A DNA stretch of 64,000 bases from Pseudomonas sp. NBRC 111124 (lineage in GTDB: Bacteria; Pseudomonadota; Gammaproteobacteria; Pseudomonadales; Pseudomonadaceae), in contig NZ_BCBA01000106.1 in the NCBI RefSeq assembly GCF_001320245.1, positions 1 to 64,000 on the forward strand, written 5' to 3'. Shown one piece after another: positions 48,223 to 56,542 of this stretch; the first letter of the stretch is position 1, and each line of letters starts with the position of its first letter. The notes under the pieces are model-generated. The model searched no databases. It had not been told where the DNA came from and saw nothing but the letters and a program-made list of their open reading frames with translations. A program made the position numbers and the translations under genes.

Positions 48223-48675
48223 ATGGACAGAACAGACCGAAAGATCCTTGCCGAGCTGCAAAAAGAGGGTCGCCTTTCGGTGACCGAGCTGGCCGACCGC
48301 GTCGGCCTCAGCCTGTCGCCCTGCCATCGCCGGCTCAAGGCACTGGAGGAATCCGGTGCCATCCTGGGCTATCACGCGCGCCTGGCACCCAGCGCATTGG
48401 GGCTGAACTTCGCCGCACTGGTGTTCGTGACCCTGCGCGAGGTGACCCGCCAGCCGGTGGCGGATTTCGAGGCGGCGCTGGCAGAGATACCGCAGATCGT
48501 CGAAGCCCAGCGGCTGTTCGGCGACCCGGATTACCTGCTGCATGTGGTGGCCAAGGACTTGCCCGCGTTTCAGAAGCTGTATGACGAGCAGCTGACCAGC
48601 ATTCCCAATGTGAAACGGCTGAGTTCGACGCTGGTAATGAAAGAGGTCATCCAGGATCGGCTGCTGCCGATGTAG
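48223..48675 (+). CDS. Lrp/AsnC-family transcriptional regulator
   Basis: 150 residues: winged helix (DRTDRKILAELQKEGRLSVT, ELADRVGLSLSPCHRRLKAL) followed by the RAM/ACT effector domain (LHVVAKDLPAFQKLYDEQLT). It probably responds to an amino acid and controls the divergent LysE exporter. The shared 112-bp region has a dyad GGGGA...TTTCCCC near 48163-48190. Confidence 0.9.
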   Translation: MDRTDRKILAELQKEGRLSVTELADRVGLSLSPCHRRLKALEESGAILGYHARLAPSALGLNFAALVFVTLREVTRQPVADFEAALAEIPQIVEAQRLFGDPDYLLHVVAKDLPAFQKLYDEQLTSIPNVKRLSSTLVMKEVIQDRLLPM

Positions 48676-48776
48676 CTTTTCAACCTGCACTGTTAATGCG
48701 CACGACGCACCAGTGCAGCACACCCTCCCTGCCTTGGGGGGCAGCGAACCCCTCTACCCCAAGCCCTCCCGCCCAC

Positions 48777-48792
48777 TGGCACCCTCCTTGCT
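48777..48792 (+). promoter_or_regulatory. Sigma-54 promoter of second NCS1 permease
   Basis: TGGCACCCTCCTTGCT matches TGGCACN-N4-TTGCW with GG and GC exactly 12 bp apart. Expected start near 48803, with a leader of about 165 bases. The dyad TGCACTG-N18-CAGTGCA (48686-48717) lies upstream, where an enhancer-binding protein would sit. Confidence 0.75.
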
Positions 48793-48967
48793 ACCGTCCA
48801 CCGCTTAACCTTTTGTCAGCCTTAGGTTTTTTAAGGTTTATGGGCACATATTTACTAATTTCTCGTTATCCCCGCGCCCCGCATCATCGCTCCAACAAGA
48901 ACGCGTCGCCCTTCGCCGGCACGCACCCGGGCAGCACCCGATGCCCCACCTTGCCTTGGAGTCAGTC

Positions 48968-50380
48968 ATGACCAGTGCAGCCAATTCGGCACCCCTGATA
49001 GAAAAACACACGATCGGCTATGTACCGCCGCAAGACCGCCATGGAAAGGTAAGGGATCTGTTCACACTGTGGTTCGGCGGCAACATCGCGCCGCTGCCCA
49101 TCGTCACCGGCGCGCTGGGCGTGCAGCTGTTTCACCTGAACCTGGTGTGGGGCATCGTCGCCATCCTGGTCGGCCACCTGGTCGGCGGCGTGCTGATGGC
49201 GCTGCACTCGGCCCAGGGCCCGCAGATGGGCATCCCGCAGATGATCCAGAGCCGCGCCCAGTTCGGCACCCTCGGCGCCTTGCTGGTGGTGGTGATCGCC
49301 GGGGTGATGTACATCGGCTTCTTCGCCTCCAACATCGTCCTGGCCGGCAAGTCGCTGCATGGCGTGGTCGAGGCCGTACCGGTGTCGGTGGGCATCGTCA
49401 TCGGTGCGCTGGGTTCGGGCATCATCGGCATCATCGGCTACCGCTTCATCCACGTGCTCAACCGCATCGGCACCTGGGTGCTGGGCATCGGCATCGTGGT
49501 CGGTTTTGGCTACATCTTCACCCACGTGCAGAGCGACGACTTCCTCACCCGCGGCGGCTTCAACCTGGCCGGCTGGCTGGCCACCGTATCGCTGGCGGCA
49601 CTGTGGCAAATCGCCTTTGCGCCGTACGTGTCGGACTACTCGCGCTACCTGCCGGCTGATGTAAAAGTCAGTTCGACCTTCTGGACCACCTACCTGGGCG
49701 CGGCCCTGGGTTCGAGCCTGTCGTTCATCTTCGGCGCGGTGGCGGTGCTGGCGATCCCGGCTGGCGTAGACACCATGGACGCCGTCAAGCTCGCCACCGG
49801 CACCCTGGGCCCTGTGATGCTGGTGCTGTTCCTGCTCAGCGTGATCAGCCACAACGCCCTCAACCTGTATGGCGCAGTGCTGTCGATCATCACCCTGGTA
49901 CAGACCTTCGCCTACCGCTGGATCCCCACCGCCAAGAGCCGTGCGGTGCTGTCGCTGATCGTCCTGGCGGCCTGCTGCGTGGTGGCGGTGTTCGCCTCGG
50001 CCGACTTCATCGGCCACTTCGTCGACATGGTGCTGGTGCTGCTGGTGGTGCTGGTGCCGTGGACGGCGATCAACCTGATCGACTTCTATGTGATCCACAA
50101 GGGCGACTACGACATCCAGTCGATCTTCAAGGTCGATGGCGGTATCTACGGCCGTTACAACCCGCAGGCGCTGATTGCCTATGCGGTGGGTATCGTGGTG
50201 CAGATTCCGTTCATGAACACACCGCTGTACGTCGGGCCGATCTCCGAGCACATCAACGGGGCTGACCTGTCGTGGTTGGTAGGCTTGGCAGTGACCTCGC
50301 CGTTGTATTGGTGGCTGGCCAGCCGTGACAGTGCCTATCGCCGTCGCCAGACCAGTGCCAAGTTGGCCATGAGTCACTGA
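48968..50380 (+). CDS. NCS1-family nucleobase/cytosine-type permease (paralogue)
   Basis: 470 residues with about 12 membrane helices and the opening IGYVPPQDRHGKVRDLFTLW. It is clearly homologous to the permease at 33959 along its whole length (shared TLWF-x3-IAPLPIVTGA, RFIH-NRIGTW, VSDYSRYLP). No catabolic gene is adjacent; a sigma-54 promoter suggests induction under nitrogen limitation to bring in an N-heterocycle as nitrogen source. Confidence 0.88.
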   Translation: MTSAANSAPLIEKHTIGYVPPQDRHGKVRDLFTLWFGGNIAPLPIVTGALGVQLFHLNLVWGIVAILVGHLVGGVLMALHSAQGPQMGIPQMIQSRAQFGTLGALLVVVIAGVMYIGFFASNIVLAGKSLHGVVEAVPVSVGIVIGALGSGIIGIIGYRFIHVLNRIGTWVLGIGIVVGFGYIFTHVQSDDFLTRGGFNLAGWLATVSLAALWQIAFAPYVSDYSRYLPADVKVSSTFWTTYLGAALGSSLSFIFGAVAVLAIPAGVDTMDAVKLATGTLGPVMLVLFLLSVISHNALNLYGAVLSIITLVQTFAYRWIPTAKSRAVLSLIVLAACCVVAVFASADFIGHFVDMVLVLLVVLVPWTAINLIDFYVIHKGDYDIQSIFKVDGGIYGRYNPQALIAYAVGIVVQIPFMNTPLYVGPISEHINGADLSWLVGLAVTSPLYWWLASRDSAYRRRQTSAKLAMSH

Positions 50381-50390
50381 TTTACCTGCA

Positions 50391-50468
50391 CCAGCCTCTT
50401 CGCGGGTAAACCCGCTCCTACAGGGACATGCGATCCTTGTAGGAGCGGATTTATCCGCGAGAGGCCGG
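50391..50468. repeat. REP pair (imperfect inverted arms)
   Basis: A left copy (GCCTCTTCGCGGGTAAACC then CGCTCCTACAGG) and a right inverted copy (TGTAGGAGCGG then ATTTATCCGCGAGAGGCC) are separated by about 14 bases. They lie between convergent permease and amtB genes; the right arm has a few changes. Confidence 0.85.
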
Positions 50469-50485
50469 CACAGGCGAAACACCAG

Positions 50486-51787
50486 TCAGAGGTTATAAGC
50501 CCGCTCATTGTGCTCAGCCAGGTCCAACCCCTGCTCTTCCTCTTCCCGACTGGCCCGCAGCCCGACGGTCAGCTTGATGGCCCCAAGAATCGCCCAGCTC
50601 ACCACGAAGCAATAAACGAAGGTAAACGCCACACCCTTGAGCTGCACCAGCGCCTGCCCGATCGGCGAAGCGCCCTCCACATACCCGCCCAACGACGGCG
50701 CGGCAAATACCCCGGTCAACACCGCCCCGACTATCCCGCCAACCCCATGCAGCCCGAACACATCCAGGCTGTCGTCATACCCCAGCGCCTGCTTCAAACG
50801 GGTCACGGCAAAAAAGCAGATCGCCCCGGTCAGCAAGCCGATGATCACCGCACCCAACGGCCCGACAAACGCACAGGCCGGCGTGATCCCGACCAATCCG
50901 GCCAACGCCCCGGATGCTGCGCCCAAGGCGGTAGGCCGCCCATGCATGACTTTCTCGGTCAGCAACCAACCGACAATCCCCGCACAGGCCGCCACCATGG
51001 TCGCCAGCATCACCACCCCTGCCCCTTCGTTGGCCGCAAGCCCGGAACCTACGTTGAAGCCGAACCAGCCGACCCACAATAGCCCCGCGCCCACCAGGGT
51101 AAAACCAAGGTTGTGCGGCGGCATGGCGGTCTGCGGGTAACCCTTGCGCTTGCCCAGCATCAACGCGGCGGCCAATGCCGCGACACCGGAGTTGATGTGC
51201 ACTGCGGTGCCGCCGGCAAAGTCCAGCACCCCCCAGTTGAGCATCAACGCCCCCGGCCCACCCCACACCATATGGGCGATCGGCGCGTACACCAGAACGA
51301 ACCAGGCCGCCATGAACAGCAGCGACGCGCTGAACTTCATGCGCTCGGCAAAACCACCGGCAATCAGTGCCGGGGTGATGATGGCGAAGGTCAGCTGGAA
51401 CACCGCGAATACCCCTTCCGGGATGGTGCCGACCAGGCTGTCGTGACCGATGTTCAGCATCAGCGCCTTGTCCAGGCCGCCGATGAAGCTGTTGAAGGTC
51501 AACTGCCCTTCGACCATGCCGCGGGTATCGACCACCAGGCTATAGCCGAACAGTACCCAGAGGATGCCGATCACCCCGGCCACGGCGAACAGCTGGGTGA
51601 ACACCGAGAGGAAGTTCTTGGCCCGCACCATGCCGCCATAGAACAGCGCCAGGCCCGGGATGCACATCATCAGCACGAACATGGCGGCGCAGATCATCCA
51701 GGCGGTGTTGCCGGTATCCAGAGCAGATTCGGCAGCGTGGGCCAACGGCGTCATCGCGAACAGCACAACAGCAAGGGCAAGCTTCAT
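50486..51787 (-). CDS. amtB: Ammonium transporter AmtB
   Basis: 433 residues with a cleavable N-terminal signal (KLALAVVLFAMTPLAHA) and eleven helices. AWMICAAMFVLMMCIPGLAL, the pore region and conserved twin-His residues (VHINSGVAAL, GLHGVGGIVGAVLTG) are present. GGAG precedes the ATG at 51787. It is the last gene of the glnT-glutamate-synthase-like operon; no glnK accompanies it. A role in recapturing ammonium is likely. Confidence 0.92.
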   Translation of the reverse strand: MKLALAVVLFAMTPLAHAAESALDTGNTAWMICAAMFVLMMCIPGLALFYGGMVRAKNFLSVFTQLFAVAGVIGILWVLFGYSLVVDTRGMVEGQLTFNSFIGGLDKALMLNIGHDSLVGTIPEGVFAVFQLTFAIITPALIAGGFAERMKFSASLLFMAAWFVLVYAPIAHMVWGGPGALMLNWGVLDFAGGTAVHINSGVAALAAALMLGKRKGYPQTAMPPHNLGFTLVGAGLLWVGWFGFNVGSGLAANEGAGVVMLATMVAACAGIVGWLLTEKVMHGRPTALGAASGALAGLVGITPACAFVGPLGAVIIGLLTGAICFFAVTRLKQALGYDDSLDVFGLHGVGGIVGAVLTGVFAAPSLGGYVEGASPIGQALVQLKGVAFTFVYCFVVSWAILGAIKLTVGLRASREEEEQGLDLAEHNERAYNL

Positions 51788-51846
51788 GGCGACACTCCTG
51801 TGCAAAAGAAAACCGCCGGCGCGAAGGCCGGCGGTATCGGGCTGGA

Positions 51847-53172
51847 TCAGTACTGGGCCTGGCCCGGCACCCAGGCGGTGCCGGCCAGCGGCACCCGGGC
51901 CATGGCGGCGGCCTCGACGGTCAGCGCTACCAGGTCTTCGGGGTCAAGGTTGTGCAGGTGCGACTTGCCGCAGGCGCGGGCCATGGTCTGCGCCTCCAGC
52001 ACCAGCACCCGCAGGTAGTTGGCCAGGCGCCGGCCGGCCTCTTCCGGGTTCAGGCGCTTGGCCAGCTCCGGGTCCTGGGTGGTGATGCCGGCCGGGTCGC
52101 GGCCGTTCTGCCAGTCGTCATAAAAGCCGGCGGCCGAGCCGATCTTCTTCAGCTCGCTGTCCAGCCGCGGGTGGTTGTCACCCAGGGCGATCAGCGCCGC
52201 CGTGCCGATGGCCACGGCATCGGCGCCCAGGGCCATGGCCTTGGCCACGTCGGCACCGTTGCGGATGCCTCCGGAGACGATCAGCTGCACCTTGCGGTGC
52301 ATGCCCATCTCCTGCAGCGCCTGCACCGCTTGCGGGATGGCCGGCAGAATCGGGATGCCAACGTGTTCGATGAACACTTCCTGGGTCGCCGCAGTACCGC
52401 CCTGCATGCCGTCGAGCACGATCACGTCGGCGCCGGCCTTCACCGCCAGCTTGACGTCGTAGTACGGGCGGCTGGCCCCGATCTTCACGTAGATCGGTTT
52501 TTCCCAGTCGGTGATCTCGCGGATCTCGGCGATCTTGATCGCCAGGTCGTCAGGGCCGGTCCAGTCCGGGTGGCGGCAGGCGCTGCGCTGGTCGACGCCA
52601 ATCGGCAAGGTGCGCATGCCGGCAACGCGCTCGGTGACCTTCATGCCCAGCAGCATGCCGCCACCGCCCGGTTTGGCGCCCTGGCCGAGGACGATCTCGA
52701 TGGCGTCGGCCTTGCGCAGGTCATCGGGGTTCATGCCATAGCGTGACGGCAGGTACTGATACACCAGGTGCTGCGACTGGCCGCGTTCTTCCGGAGTCAT
52801 GCCGCCGTCGCCGGTGGTGGTGCTGGTACCGGCAATGGTCGCGCCACGGCCCAGGGCCTCCTTGGCGTTGGCCGATAGCGCGCCGAAGCTCATGCCAGCG
52901 ATGGTCACCGGGATCTTCAGGTGGATCGGCTTCTTGGCGAAGCGATTGCCCAGCACCACGTCGGTGCCGCATTTTTCACGGTAGCCCTCCAGCGGGTAGC
53001 GCGAGACGCTGGCGCCGAGCAGCAACAGGTCGTCGAAGTGCGGCACGCGTCGCTTGGTGCCGCCGCCGCGGATGTCATAGATGCCGGTTTCGGCGGCACG
53101 CTGGATTTCCTGGATGGTCAGGCGATCGAAGGTGGCCGACTCACGCAGTACCGGGGGGAATTGTTCGCTCAT
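51847..53172 (-). CDS. FMN-binding glutamate-synthase-like subunit (GlxD/MgsC type)
   Basis: 441 residues of the GltB central/FMN domain: MSFGALSANAKEALGRGA, TTTGDGGMTPEERGQ and GAKPGGGGMLLG carry the FMN-binding TIM barrel, then QGGTAATQEVFIEHVG and MALGADAVAIGTAAL. In methylotrophs the MgsC subunit makes N-methylglutamate from methylamine and glutamate/glutamine-derived groups; in rhizobia it is GlxD. Cys residues for an Fe-S cluster are present near the C-terminus (ARACGKSHLHNL). Confidence 0.86.
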   Translation of the reverse strand: MSEQFPPVLRESATFDRLTIQEIQRAAETGIYDIRGGGTKRRVPHFDDLLLLGASVSRYPLEGYREKCGTDVVLGNRFAKKPIHLKIPVTIAGMSFGALSANAKEALGRGATIAGTSTTTGDGGMTPEERGQSQHLVYQYLPSRYGMNPDDLRKADAIEIVLGQGAKPGGGGMLLGMKVTERVAGMRTLPIGVDQRSACRHPDWTGPDDLAIKIAEIREITDWEKPIYVKIGASRPYYDVKLAVKAGADVIVLDGMQGGTAATQEVFIEHVGIPILPAIPQAVQALQEMGMHRKVQLIVSGGIRNGADVAKAMALGADAVAIGTAALIALGDNHPRLDSELKKIGSAAGFYDDWQNGRDPAGITTQDPELAKRLNPEEAGRRLANYLRVLVLEAQTMARACGKSHLHNLDPEDLVALTVEAAAMARVPLAGTAWVPGQAQY

Positions 53173-53187
53173 GGGAATGCTCCTGGA

Positions 53188-53862
53188 TCAGTACGCGGAG
53201 GCGTTGTCGACTGTGAAGTTGTACAGCTGGCGGGCCGAGCCGTAGCGTTTGAAATCGGCCGCCTGGTGATCCAGGCCGGCCTTGTTCAGCAGCGCCTGGA
53301 GCTCTTGCAGGTGCTCGGCGCGCATCGTTTTCTCGATGCAGTCCGACCCCAGCGACTGCACCGATCCCTTGACGTAGATGCGCACCTCGTACAGCGAATC
53401 GCCCAGCGCATCGCCGGCGTCGCCACACACCACCAGGCGGCCGGCCTGGCCCATGAAGCAGCTCATGTGGCCGATGCTGCCGCCGACCACGATGTCCACG
53501 CCCTTCATCGAGATGCCGCAGCGCGCACCGGCATCGCCCTCGATCACCAGCAACCCGCCATGGGCGGTGGCGCCGGCAGCCTGGGAGGCGCTGCCCTTGA
53601 CCCGCACCGAGCCGGACATCATGTTCTCGGCCACGCCCACCCCGACATTGCCGTGCACGGTAACGGCGGCCTGCTGGTTCATGCCGGCGCAGTAATAGCC
53701 GGCGTGGCCTTCGATATCCACCGACACTGCGGCGTTGATGCCCACCGCCAGGTTGTGCTTGCCGTCGGGGTGGGTCACCCGCCATTCGCGGTCCTGCACA
53801 TCGCCATGCAGGGACTGGTTGAGTGCGCGCACCGAGGCGCTGGATAGGTCGATCGTCTTCAT
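53188..53862 (-). CDS. Glutamate synthase alpha-like (GXGXG) subunit (GlxC/MgsB type)
   Basis: A 224-residue right-handed beta-helix formed by GXGXG repeats (GNVGVGVAENMMSG, GGLLVIEGDAGARCG, GGSIGHMSCFMGQAG). It is the stand-alone counterpart of the C-terminal domain of glutamate synthase large subunit, forming a structural bridge in N-methylglutamate synthase-like complexes. It is 15 bp upstream of the FMN subunit start. Confidence 0.86.
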   Translation of the reverse strand: MKTIDLSSASVRALNQSLHGDVQDREWRVTHPDGKHNLAVGINAAVSVDIEGHAGYYCAGMNQQAAVTVHGNVGVGVAENMMSGSVRVKGSASQAAGATAHGGLLVIEGDAGARCGISMKGVDIVVGGSIGHMSCFMGQAGRLVVCGDAGDALGDSLYEVRIYVKGSVQSLGSDCIEKTMRAEHLQELQALLNKAGLDHQAADFKRYGSARQLYNFTVDNASAY

Positions 53863-53887
53863 GAATGTCTCCAGTGATTCGGTGGGG

Positions 53888-54793
53888 TCAGGCGCTTTCG
53901 CGTTCCCAGACGTACAGGGTGGCCGGCGCCGGTTCCCAGACCTTGGCGTGCTCGATACCCGGCAGGCTGGCCAGGGCCTGGTATTCGGAGGCCATGGCCA
54001 CGTAGTCCTCGGTCTCGGCCAGTACCGCCGGCTTGCAGGCGATCGGGTCGCGGATCACGGCAAAGCCGTTGCGGGTGCCGATGGCGAAGGTGAAGAAACC
54101 GTCCAGGTCTTGCAGCGCACCGTCCAGGGCCTGGGCCAACGTGTCGCCCTGCTGCAGGCGCCAGGTCAGGTAGCCGGCCGCCACTTCAGTGTCGTTGTCG
54201 GTCTCGAAGGCGATGCCTTCGCGCTTGAGCGCCTGACGCAGGCGGAAGTGGTTGGACAGCGAACCGTTGTGCACCAGGCACAGGTCGGCGCCGGTGGAGA
54301 ACGGGTGGCTGCCTTCCATGGTCACGGCGCTTTCGGTGGCCATGCGGGTATGGCCGATGATGTGGCTGCCCTTCATGCCGGCCAGGCCGAAGCGGCTGGA
54401 GATGTCCGCTGGCAGGCCCATGCCCTTGAGGATCTCGATGCTCTGCCCGGCGCTCATGATGCGCACCTCGGGAGCCAACTCGGCCAGCGCGGCGCGGGCT
54501 GTGGCTTCATCGGCGTGCACCTTGAGCACGGCGGCGCTGGCGTTCTGAAACCAGTCCAGCGAGCAGCACAGGCGCCCTTCCAGCAGCCCCATCAGGGCCG
54601 CCCAGGGGTAGTTGATGTCCGTCGCCTGCAGGGTCAGCTTGACCCAGCCATCGGCCACTTCATCGCCGTAGATGGCAAAGCCGGCGCTGTCCGGGCCACG
54701 GTCGGTCATGGCTTGGAGCATGGGTTCGAAGAGCTTGCCGAGCTGGGCTTGCAGCGCTGGCTTTTTCAGGTACAGACCTACGATTCCACACAT
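53888..54793 (-). CDS. Class II glutamine amidotransferase subunit (GlxB/MgsA type)
   Basis: 301 residues, an Ntn hydrolase with the nucleophile Cys2 in MCGIVGLYLKK. DRGPDSAGFAIYGDE and HNGSLSNHFRLR are the glutaminase signatures. It releases ammonia (or handles the amide) from glutamine or an N-alkylglutamine for the next subunits. Together with the following two genes it reconstitutes a split glutamate synthase-like enzyme. Confidence 0.88.
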   Translation of the reverse strand: MCGIVGLYLKKPALQAQLGKLFEPMLQAMTDRGPDSAGFAIYGDEVADGWVKLTLQATDINYPWAALMGLLEGRLCCSLDWFQNASAAVLKVHADEATARAALAELAPEVRIMSAGQSIEILKGMGLPADISSRFGLAGMKGSHIIGHTRMATESAVTMEGSHPFSTGADLCLVHNGSLSNHFRLRQALKREGIAFETDNDTEVAAGYLTWRLQQGDTLAQALDGALQDLDGFFTFAIGTRNGFAVIRDPIACKPAVLAETEDYVAMASEYQALASLPGIEHAKVWEPAPATLYVWERESA

Positions 54794-54859
54794 GGTGATA
54801 CTCCTTCTAGGCAGTGGGTAGCCGCTGCTTTTGCCGCTACCCAGGGATTGGGTTGGCAG

Positions 54860-56194
54860 TCAGAAGAATTCGGTGTACCGCTGGATTTCCCAGTCGGAGA
54901 CGTGGCGGCAGTACTCCACCCATTCCATGCGCTTGAGCTTGATGAACTCGTCGACGATCTCGGCGCCGAGCACCTCGCGGAACAGCGGGTCGGCCTCCAG
55001 GGCGTCGGCGGCTTCCTTGAGCGACTGCGGCAAGGTCTTGATGCCGCGTGCGGCGATCTCTTCCAGGCTTAGGTTGTAGAGGTTCTCGTTGCACATCTCG
55101 CCCGGTTCCAGCTGACGGTCGATGCCATCGAGGCCCGCGGCGATGATCGCGGCGGTGACCAGGTACGGGTTGCAGCCGGCGTCCGGCAGGCGGAACTCCA
55201 GGCGGCCATAGGGGATGCGCACCATCGCCGAGCGGTTGTTGGCGCCGTAGGCAACAAAGGCCGGGGCCCAGGTGGCGCCGGACAGCGAGCGGCCGACGAC
55301 AAGACGCTTGTACGAGTTGACCGTGGGCGCGGCGAAGGCACACAGCGCCGGGCCGTGGGCCAGCAGGCCGGCGGCGAAGTGGTAGGCCAGTTTCGACAAG
55401 CCCATGCCGCTGCTGTCGGACGGGTCGTGGAACAGGTTCTTGTTGCTGCTGCTGGCCAGCGACAGGTGAAAATGCATGCCGTTGCCGGCGCGCTTGGGGT
55501 CAGGCTTGGGCATGAACGAGCAGATCATGCCCAAGTCGTTGGCGATCTCGCCGGCGGCCATGCGGAAGAAGGTGAAGCGGTCGGCCGACTCCATGGCGTC
55601 GCTGTAGGTGTAGTTGATCTCGAACTGGCCGTTGGCGTCTTCGTGGTCGATCTGGTAAATGTCGAAACCAACCGGCTGCAGCGCCTCGGTCAGGCGTTCG
55701 AGGAACAGCCGCGAGCGCGACAGGCCCTTGTAGTCGTAGCAGGGCTTGTCGAGGTTGTCGGAGGCGTCCACCAGCTGCAGCTTGCCGCCTTCGTCACGGC
55801 GGAACAGGCTGAACTCGGGTTCGAGGCCGGTGTTCAGGGTCCAGCCCTTGTCGGCCAGGCGCTGCACCTGTTGCTGCAGCACATGGCGGCTGTCGTAGGG
55901 CCAGGGTTGGCCATTGACGTGGCCCACGCACACCACTCGGCCATAACCCGGCTGCCACGGCACCGGGATCAGTGTGGACAAATCGCCACGGGCCATGAAG
56001 TCTGGGCCGTGGGGTTCCATGCCCATGCCGCAGATGGCGAACCCGGCAAAGCCAGCGCCCTCCTCAGCCACCATCTTGAGGCCCGATACCGGCACCGACT
56101 TGGTCTTCGCCGAACCGTGGATATCGACGAACTGCGCCAGCACATACTTGATGCCGTGCTGGTCGAGGGTGCGCTGGGTTTCTGCTGGCAACAT
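54860..56194 (-). CDS. glnT: GlnT / gamma-glutamylmethylamide synthetase-like ligase
   Basis: 444 residues of the GlnA family: FADIHGSAKTKSVPVSGL-like N-terminus (QFVDIHGSAKTKSVPVSGLK), GNGMHFHLSLA and NSYKRLVVG are ATP/glutamate-site motifs. It lacks the adenylylation Tyr-loop typical of GlnA as far as can be seen. Relatives are rhizobial GlnT and GmaS. Position before the three Mgs/Glx subunits and behind a sigma-54 promoter supports a role in methylamine/ammonium assimilation. Symbol chosen for the rhizobial type; gmaS is an alternative. Confidence 0.86.
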   Translation of the reverse strand: MLPAETQRTLDQHGIKYVLAQFVDIHGSAKTKSVPVSGLKMVAEEGAGFAGFAICGMGMEPHGPDFMARGDLSTLIPVPWQPGYGRVVCVGHVNGQPWPYDSRHVLQQQVQRLADKGWTLNTGLEPEFSLFRRDEGGKLQLVDASDNLDKPCYDYKGLSRSRLFLERLTEALQPVGFDIYQIDHEDANGQFEINYTYSDAMESADRFTFFRMAAGEIANDLGMICSFMPKPDPKRAGNGMHFHLSLASSSNKNLFHDPSDSSGMGLSKLAYHFAAGLLAHGPALCAFAAPTVNSYKRLVVGRSLSGATWAPAFVAYGANNRSAMVRIPYGRLEFRLPDAGCNPYLVTAAIIAAGLDGIDRQLEPGEMCNENLYNLSLEEIAARGIKTLPQSLKEAADALEADPLFREVLGAEIVDEFIKLKRMEWVEYCRHVSDWEIQRYTEFF

Positions 56195-56245
56195 GGGTTG
56201 ATCACTCCTGGGTGAGGGGCACTAATTCCGCATGAGAAACTTACT

Positions 56246-56258
56246 TTCCTCACAGGAA
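56246..56258. promoter_or_regulatory. Operator-like palindrome at the glnT start
   Basis: TTCCT-cac-AGGAA is a perfect 5-bp dyad at the expected transcription start of glnT. TTTCCTCA is shared, inverted, with the site at 56447-56463; both are candidates for the XRE-cupin regulator. Confidence 0.5.
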
Positions 56259-56274
56259 TGCAATGTGCTTGCCA
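56259..56274 (-). promoter_or_regulatory. Sigma-54 promoter of the glnT operon
   Basis: On the minus strand TGGCAAGCACATTGCA has GG and GC 12 bp apart and a single mismatch (A for C) in the -24 element. Expected start near 56247, with a leader of about 53 bases to the glnT ATG. Confidence 0.75.
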
Positions 56275-56305
56275 ACTCTTGCCAGGCTGGTGGCCTTGTG
56301 TGGGC

Positions 56306-56396
56306 TGGGCCGGCCTCTTCGCGGGGCAAGCCCGCTCCTACAAGGGCTTGCGCGGACCTTGTAGGAGCGGGCTTGCCCCGCGAAGAGGCCGGCCCA
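56306..56396. repeat. REP pair with 40-bp perfect inverted arms
   Basis: The arms at 56306-56345 and 56357-56396 are exact complements over 40 bp with an 11-base loop. The core GGCCTCTTCGCGGGGCAAG then CCGCTCCTACAAGG is the P. putida REP type. Unusually it lies inside a divergent promoter region. Confidence 0.93.
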
Positions 56397-56446
56397 GGAA
56401 ACACAAAACACGGGCAGGTTTTTCTGCTGTATTTATGGGAAACTTG

Positions 56447-56463
56447 TTTTCACCTGAGGAAAA
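56447..56463. promoter_or_regulatory. Second operator-like site
   Basis: TTTTC-acctgag-GAAAA dyad sharing TTTCCTCA (inverted) with 56246-56258. Candidate site for the XRE-cupin regulator 80 bp away. Confidence 0.42.
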
Positions 56464-56483
56464 CGGCGGCCAACGCAGTTGCC

Positions 56484-56506
56484 TTTCGCACTTTCCCAGT
56501 GCGAAA
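56484..56506. promoter_or_regulatory. GCAC-N7-GTGC dyad (NtrC-like)
   Basis: TTTCGCAC-tttccca-GTGCGAAA is a perfect 8-bp dyad with the GCAC-N7-GTGC geometry of NtrC sites, about 210 bp upstream of the glnT sigma-54 -24 element. It also lies 37 bp before the XRE start, so autoregulation is an alternative. Confidence 0.5.
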
Positions 56507-56542
56507 CCTTTATTCTTGAACTGAAACCGTGCAGGACATTCG

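Larger units (their letters stand above)
56195..56542. other. Divergent control region of glnT operon and XRE gene
   Basis: About 348 bp without a supported gene. In order it holds an operator-like palindrome (56246-56258), the sigma-54 promoter for glnT (56259-56274), a 40-bp-arm REP pair (56306-56396), a second operator-like site (56447-56463) and a GCAC-N7-GTGC dyad (56484-56506). Confidence 0.75.
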
